A stretch of 64,000 nucleotides of DNA, taken from NCBI RefSeq assembly GCF_027913035.1, contig NZ_CP115776.1, positions 1 to 64,000 of the forward strand, in the 5' to 3' direction. This document shows, one piece after another, positions 62,251-64,000 of this stretch; the stretch's first letter is position 1, and every line of letters starts with the position of its first letter. The notes below the pieces were generated by a model, which was not told where the DNA came from, did not search any database, and worked only from the letters and a program-made list of their open reading frames with translations. The stretch comes from Paracoccus albus (GTDB taxonomy: Bacteria; Pseudomonadota; Alphaproteobacteria; Rhodobacterales; Rhodobacteraceae). The position numbers and the translations under genes were made by a program.

Positions 62251-62939
62251 CCGATGACATCCCGATGCCCGATCCCCGCGACATCGCCACGGCTGGCGAA
62301 TATGTTCTTGGCACATTGCCACTGGCAGAGCGTGAGACGTTTCGGCGCCGCCTTCTGAATGAACCGGCTTTGGCGGCCGAGGTCGCAAGGTGGGAGGCGC
62401 ATTTCGATCCCATTGCAGATGAGGTCAGGCCCCTCAGCCCGCCCGCCAAGGTTTGGAACCGTGTCGAAAGGCGTCTGTTCCCGGAAAGCATACCGCCTGC
62501 AAACGCTGTCAGATTCTGGCAATGGCTTTCTCTCGGTTCCGTCTGCGCGTCAGCCGCCATGATCGCGCTGCTTTGGTTCGGTCAGCCGGAACCCGAAACA
62601 GAGCCCAGACTTTGGGTTTCGGATATGGTGTCAGTTGACAGCTCTGTCCGGCTGACCGCGCTTTACGATGAAAGCGATGGCGAAATGCGCGTTTCCGTTG
62701 CTGGTCAACCACCCGCAGAGGGTCGCGATTTCGAGCTTTGGCTGATTCAGGGCGAACGCGCGCCGATCTCGCTGGGTGTCATGCCGCATGAGGGACAGGC
62801 GGCCATGCCAATCCCGGAAGACCTGCGCATTCTTGTGGCGAATGCAACGCTGGCCATTACGGACGAACCCGCTGGTGGCGCACCGGGCGGCGTCGCAACC
62901 GGCCCTGTCGTCGCGCAAGCAGCAATGCGTCGAATCTAA
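62247..62939 (+). CDS. RskA-type membrane anti-sigma factor
   Basis: A 230-residue protein. The N-terminal anti-sigma domain opens with ATAGEYVLGTLPLAERETF, one span lies near residues 97-115 (LSLGSVCASAAMIALLWFG), and the periplasmic RskA C-terminal domain contains FELWLIQGERAPISLGVMP. ATG 62247 overlaps the sigma stop; AGGGAG lies 10 bp upstream. It holds the sigma factor inactive until released. Confidence 0.88.
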   Translation: MTDDIPMPDPRDIATAGEYVLGTLPLAERETFRRRLLNEPALAAEVARWEAHFDPIADEVRPLSPPAKVWNRVERRLFPESIPPANAVRFWQWLSLGSVCASAAMIALLWFGQPEPETEPRLWVSDMVSVDSSVRLTALYDESDGEMRVSVAGQPPAEGRDFELWLIQGERAPISLGVMPHEGQAAMPIPEDLRILVANATLAITDEPAGGAPGGVATGPVVAQAAMRRI

Positions 62940-63016
62940 GGCGCCCAACCGGCGCGACATCGCGACATAAAGATAAATCAACTTGCTTGCGTCATAACGT
63001 GTTCTATCTTTGTTCC

Positions 63017-64000
63017 ATGCAGCGAACATTACAGGACAAACTGGCAATCCTTGCCGATGCGGCGAAATATGACGCCTCTTGCGCGTCCAGCGGGACGACA
63101 CGCCGCGATTCGCGCGGTGGTGGCATAGGCAGCGCCGGTGGCTCGGGCATCTGTCACGCTTATACGCCGGATGGGCGCTGCATCAGCCTGCTGAAAATCC
63201 TGATGACGAACTTTTGCATTTACGATTGCGCTTACTGCATCAATCGCGTGTCCAGCCGGGTTGAACGTGCGCGCTTCACCCCGGAAGAGGTCGTTACCCT
63301 GACACTGGAATTCTATCGCCGGAACTATATCGAGGGGCTGTTCCTCAGCTCTGGCATCATCCGCAGCCCGGATGACACGATGGCCGATATGGTGCGCATC
63401 GCAAGGATGCTGCGGCGCGATCACGGCTTCAAGGGCTACATCCACCTCAAGACCATTCCCGAAGCCAGTAAAGAGCTGATCGACGAGGCGGGGCTTCATG
63501 CCGACCGGCTTTCGATCAATATCGAGCTGCCGAAGGACAGCAGCACGCGCAAGCTTGCGCCGCAAAAGAAGCCTGAGACGATCCGCGCCGCGATGGCCGG
63601 TGTGCGCCTGTCAACCGAGGCCAGCCGGGATCGCAGCCATACCGGCAAACGCCCGGCAAATTTCGCGCCTGCCGGTCAGTCCACGCAGATGATCGTTGGC
63701 GCCGATGCGACGCCTGACCGGGATATTCTGGGCACGGCCTCGCGACTATATACTGGTTATCGCCTGCGCCGCGTTTACTATTCCGCATTCAGCCCGATCC
63801 CCGACAGTTCGGCCGCACTGCCGCTGATCCGACCCCCGATGATGCGCGAACACCGGCTGTATCAGGCCGATTGGCTGATGCGTTTCTACGGGTTCGAGGC
63901 CGATGAGATCACGCCGGTCGGCACAGGTGGCAATCTGGATCTGGAGATTGATCCGAAGCTGGCATGGGCGCTTGCCAATCGCGCCCGCTTTCCCGTTGAC
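63017..64000 (+). CDS. Radical SAM protein, putative DNA modification/repair family (partial)
   Basis: The first 328 residues of a gene that runs off the window end. The radical SAM cluster motif is CxxxCxxC in NFCIYDCAYCINR near residue 71. The opening KLAILADAAKYDASCASSGT and the later GLFLSSGIIRSPDDTM, LHADRLSINIELP and TQMIVGADATPDRDIL are typical of the putative DNA modification/repair radical SAM family, which is usually followed by a uracil-DNA-glycosylase-like gene. That partner would lie beyond the window. Confidence 0.88.
   Translation, partial: MQRTLQDKLAILADAAKYDASCASSGTTRRDSRGGGIGSAGGSGICHAYTPDGRCISLLKILMTNFCIYDCAYCINRVSSRVERARFTPEEVVTLTLEFYRRNYIEGLFLSSGIIRSPDDTMADMVRIARMLRRDHGFKGYIHLKTIPEASKELIDEAGLHADRLSINIELPKDSSTRKLAPQKKPETIRAAMAGVRLSTEASRDRSHTGKRPANFAPAGQSTQMIVGADATPDRDILGTASRLYTGYRLRRVYYSAFSPIPDSSAALPLIRPPMMREHRLYQADWLMRFYGFEADEITPVGTGGNLDLEIDPKLAWALANRARFPVD

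Noticed and set aside
1-64000. CRISPR arrays, tRNA or rRNA genes
   Set aside because: No regularly spaced direct repeats, tRNA-like cloverleaf ends or rRNA segments were noticed on reading. A dedicated scan was not possible.

Overview
The window looks like part of a large plasmid or chromid of an alphaproteobacterium, most likely a Rhodobacteraceae member close to Paracoccus. This rests on high GC, the style of the repA/repB partition pair followed by a DUF1612-type HTH protein, the many TRAP, TTT and ABC uptake systems each with its own regulator, and the IS6-family elements. No rRNA, tRNA or CRISPR array was seen. The name of the organism is inference.

Layout. 0-4.2 kb is a replicon backbone: repA, repB, an AT-rich gap, a DUF1612-like protein and a small Cys/His protein. 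Four copies of a 16-bp parS-like palindrome lie in and just after repAB. 4.2-5.5 kb is an IS6-family element that has cut off the 3' half of an M20 amidohydrolase gene. 5.8-14.8 kb is the least familiar part. It holds an ECF sigma/anti-sigma pair divergent from a secreted subtilase with an Asp-rich leader, an ABC exporter-like protein whose ATPase motifs are all lost, a P-loop DUF1611-like protein, an alpha/beta hydrolase, a secreted EF-hand protein with Asp-rich repeats, a DCC-type CxxC protein, and a vitamin-K-dependent gamma-carboxylase homologue that keeps the lysine at the catalytic-base position. 14.8-20.2 kb is an AraC-controlled EthA-like flavin monooxygenase, an HSL-type esterase and an acyl-CoA ligase, which would suit ketone-to-ester-to-acid catabolism.

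20.5-50.7 kb is a chain of uptake-plus-catabolism cassettes: ADP-ribosylglycohydrolase and PfkB kinase with a polyamine-type ABC importer; a sulfatase with a MarR regulator and a TctCBA transporter; a Dpp-type peptide importer with an M20 amidohydrolase and a LysR regulator; a second sulfatase with a TRAP transporter and a GntR/UTRA regulator; and a nitrate/sulfonate/taurine-type ABC importer with a GntR/FCD regulator and a fumarylpyruvate-hydrolase-like FAH protein. Both sulfatases lack an obvious signal peptide, so their substrates are probably imported first. Decayed IS256 and IS6 copies separate some cassettes, and one IS6 copy has truncated a TctC-type gene.

52.0-59.5 kb is a ferric-siderophore system (FepBDGC-like importer, TonB-dependent receptor and a flavin monooxygenase). 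The same 22-bp palindrome occurs upstream of both the receptor gene and the fepB/fepC divergent promoter. 59.5-61 kb is a nest of dead transposases. 61-63 kb is a FAS1-domain protein with a second ECF sigma/anti-sigma pair. The window ends inside a radical-SAM gene of the putative DNA modification/repair family.
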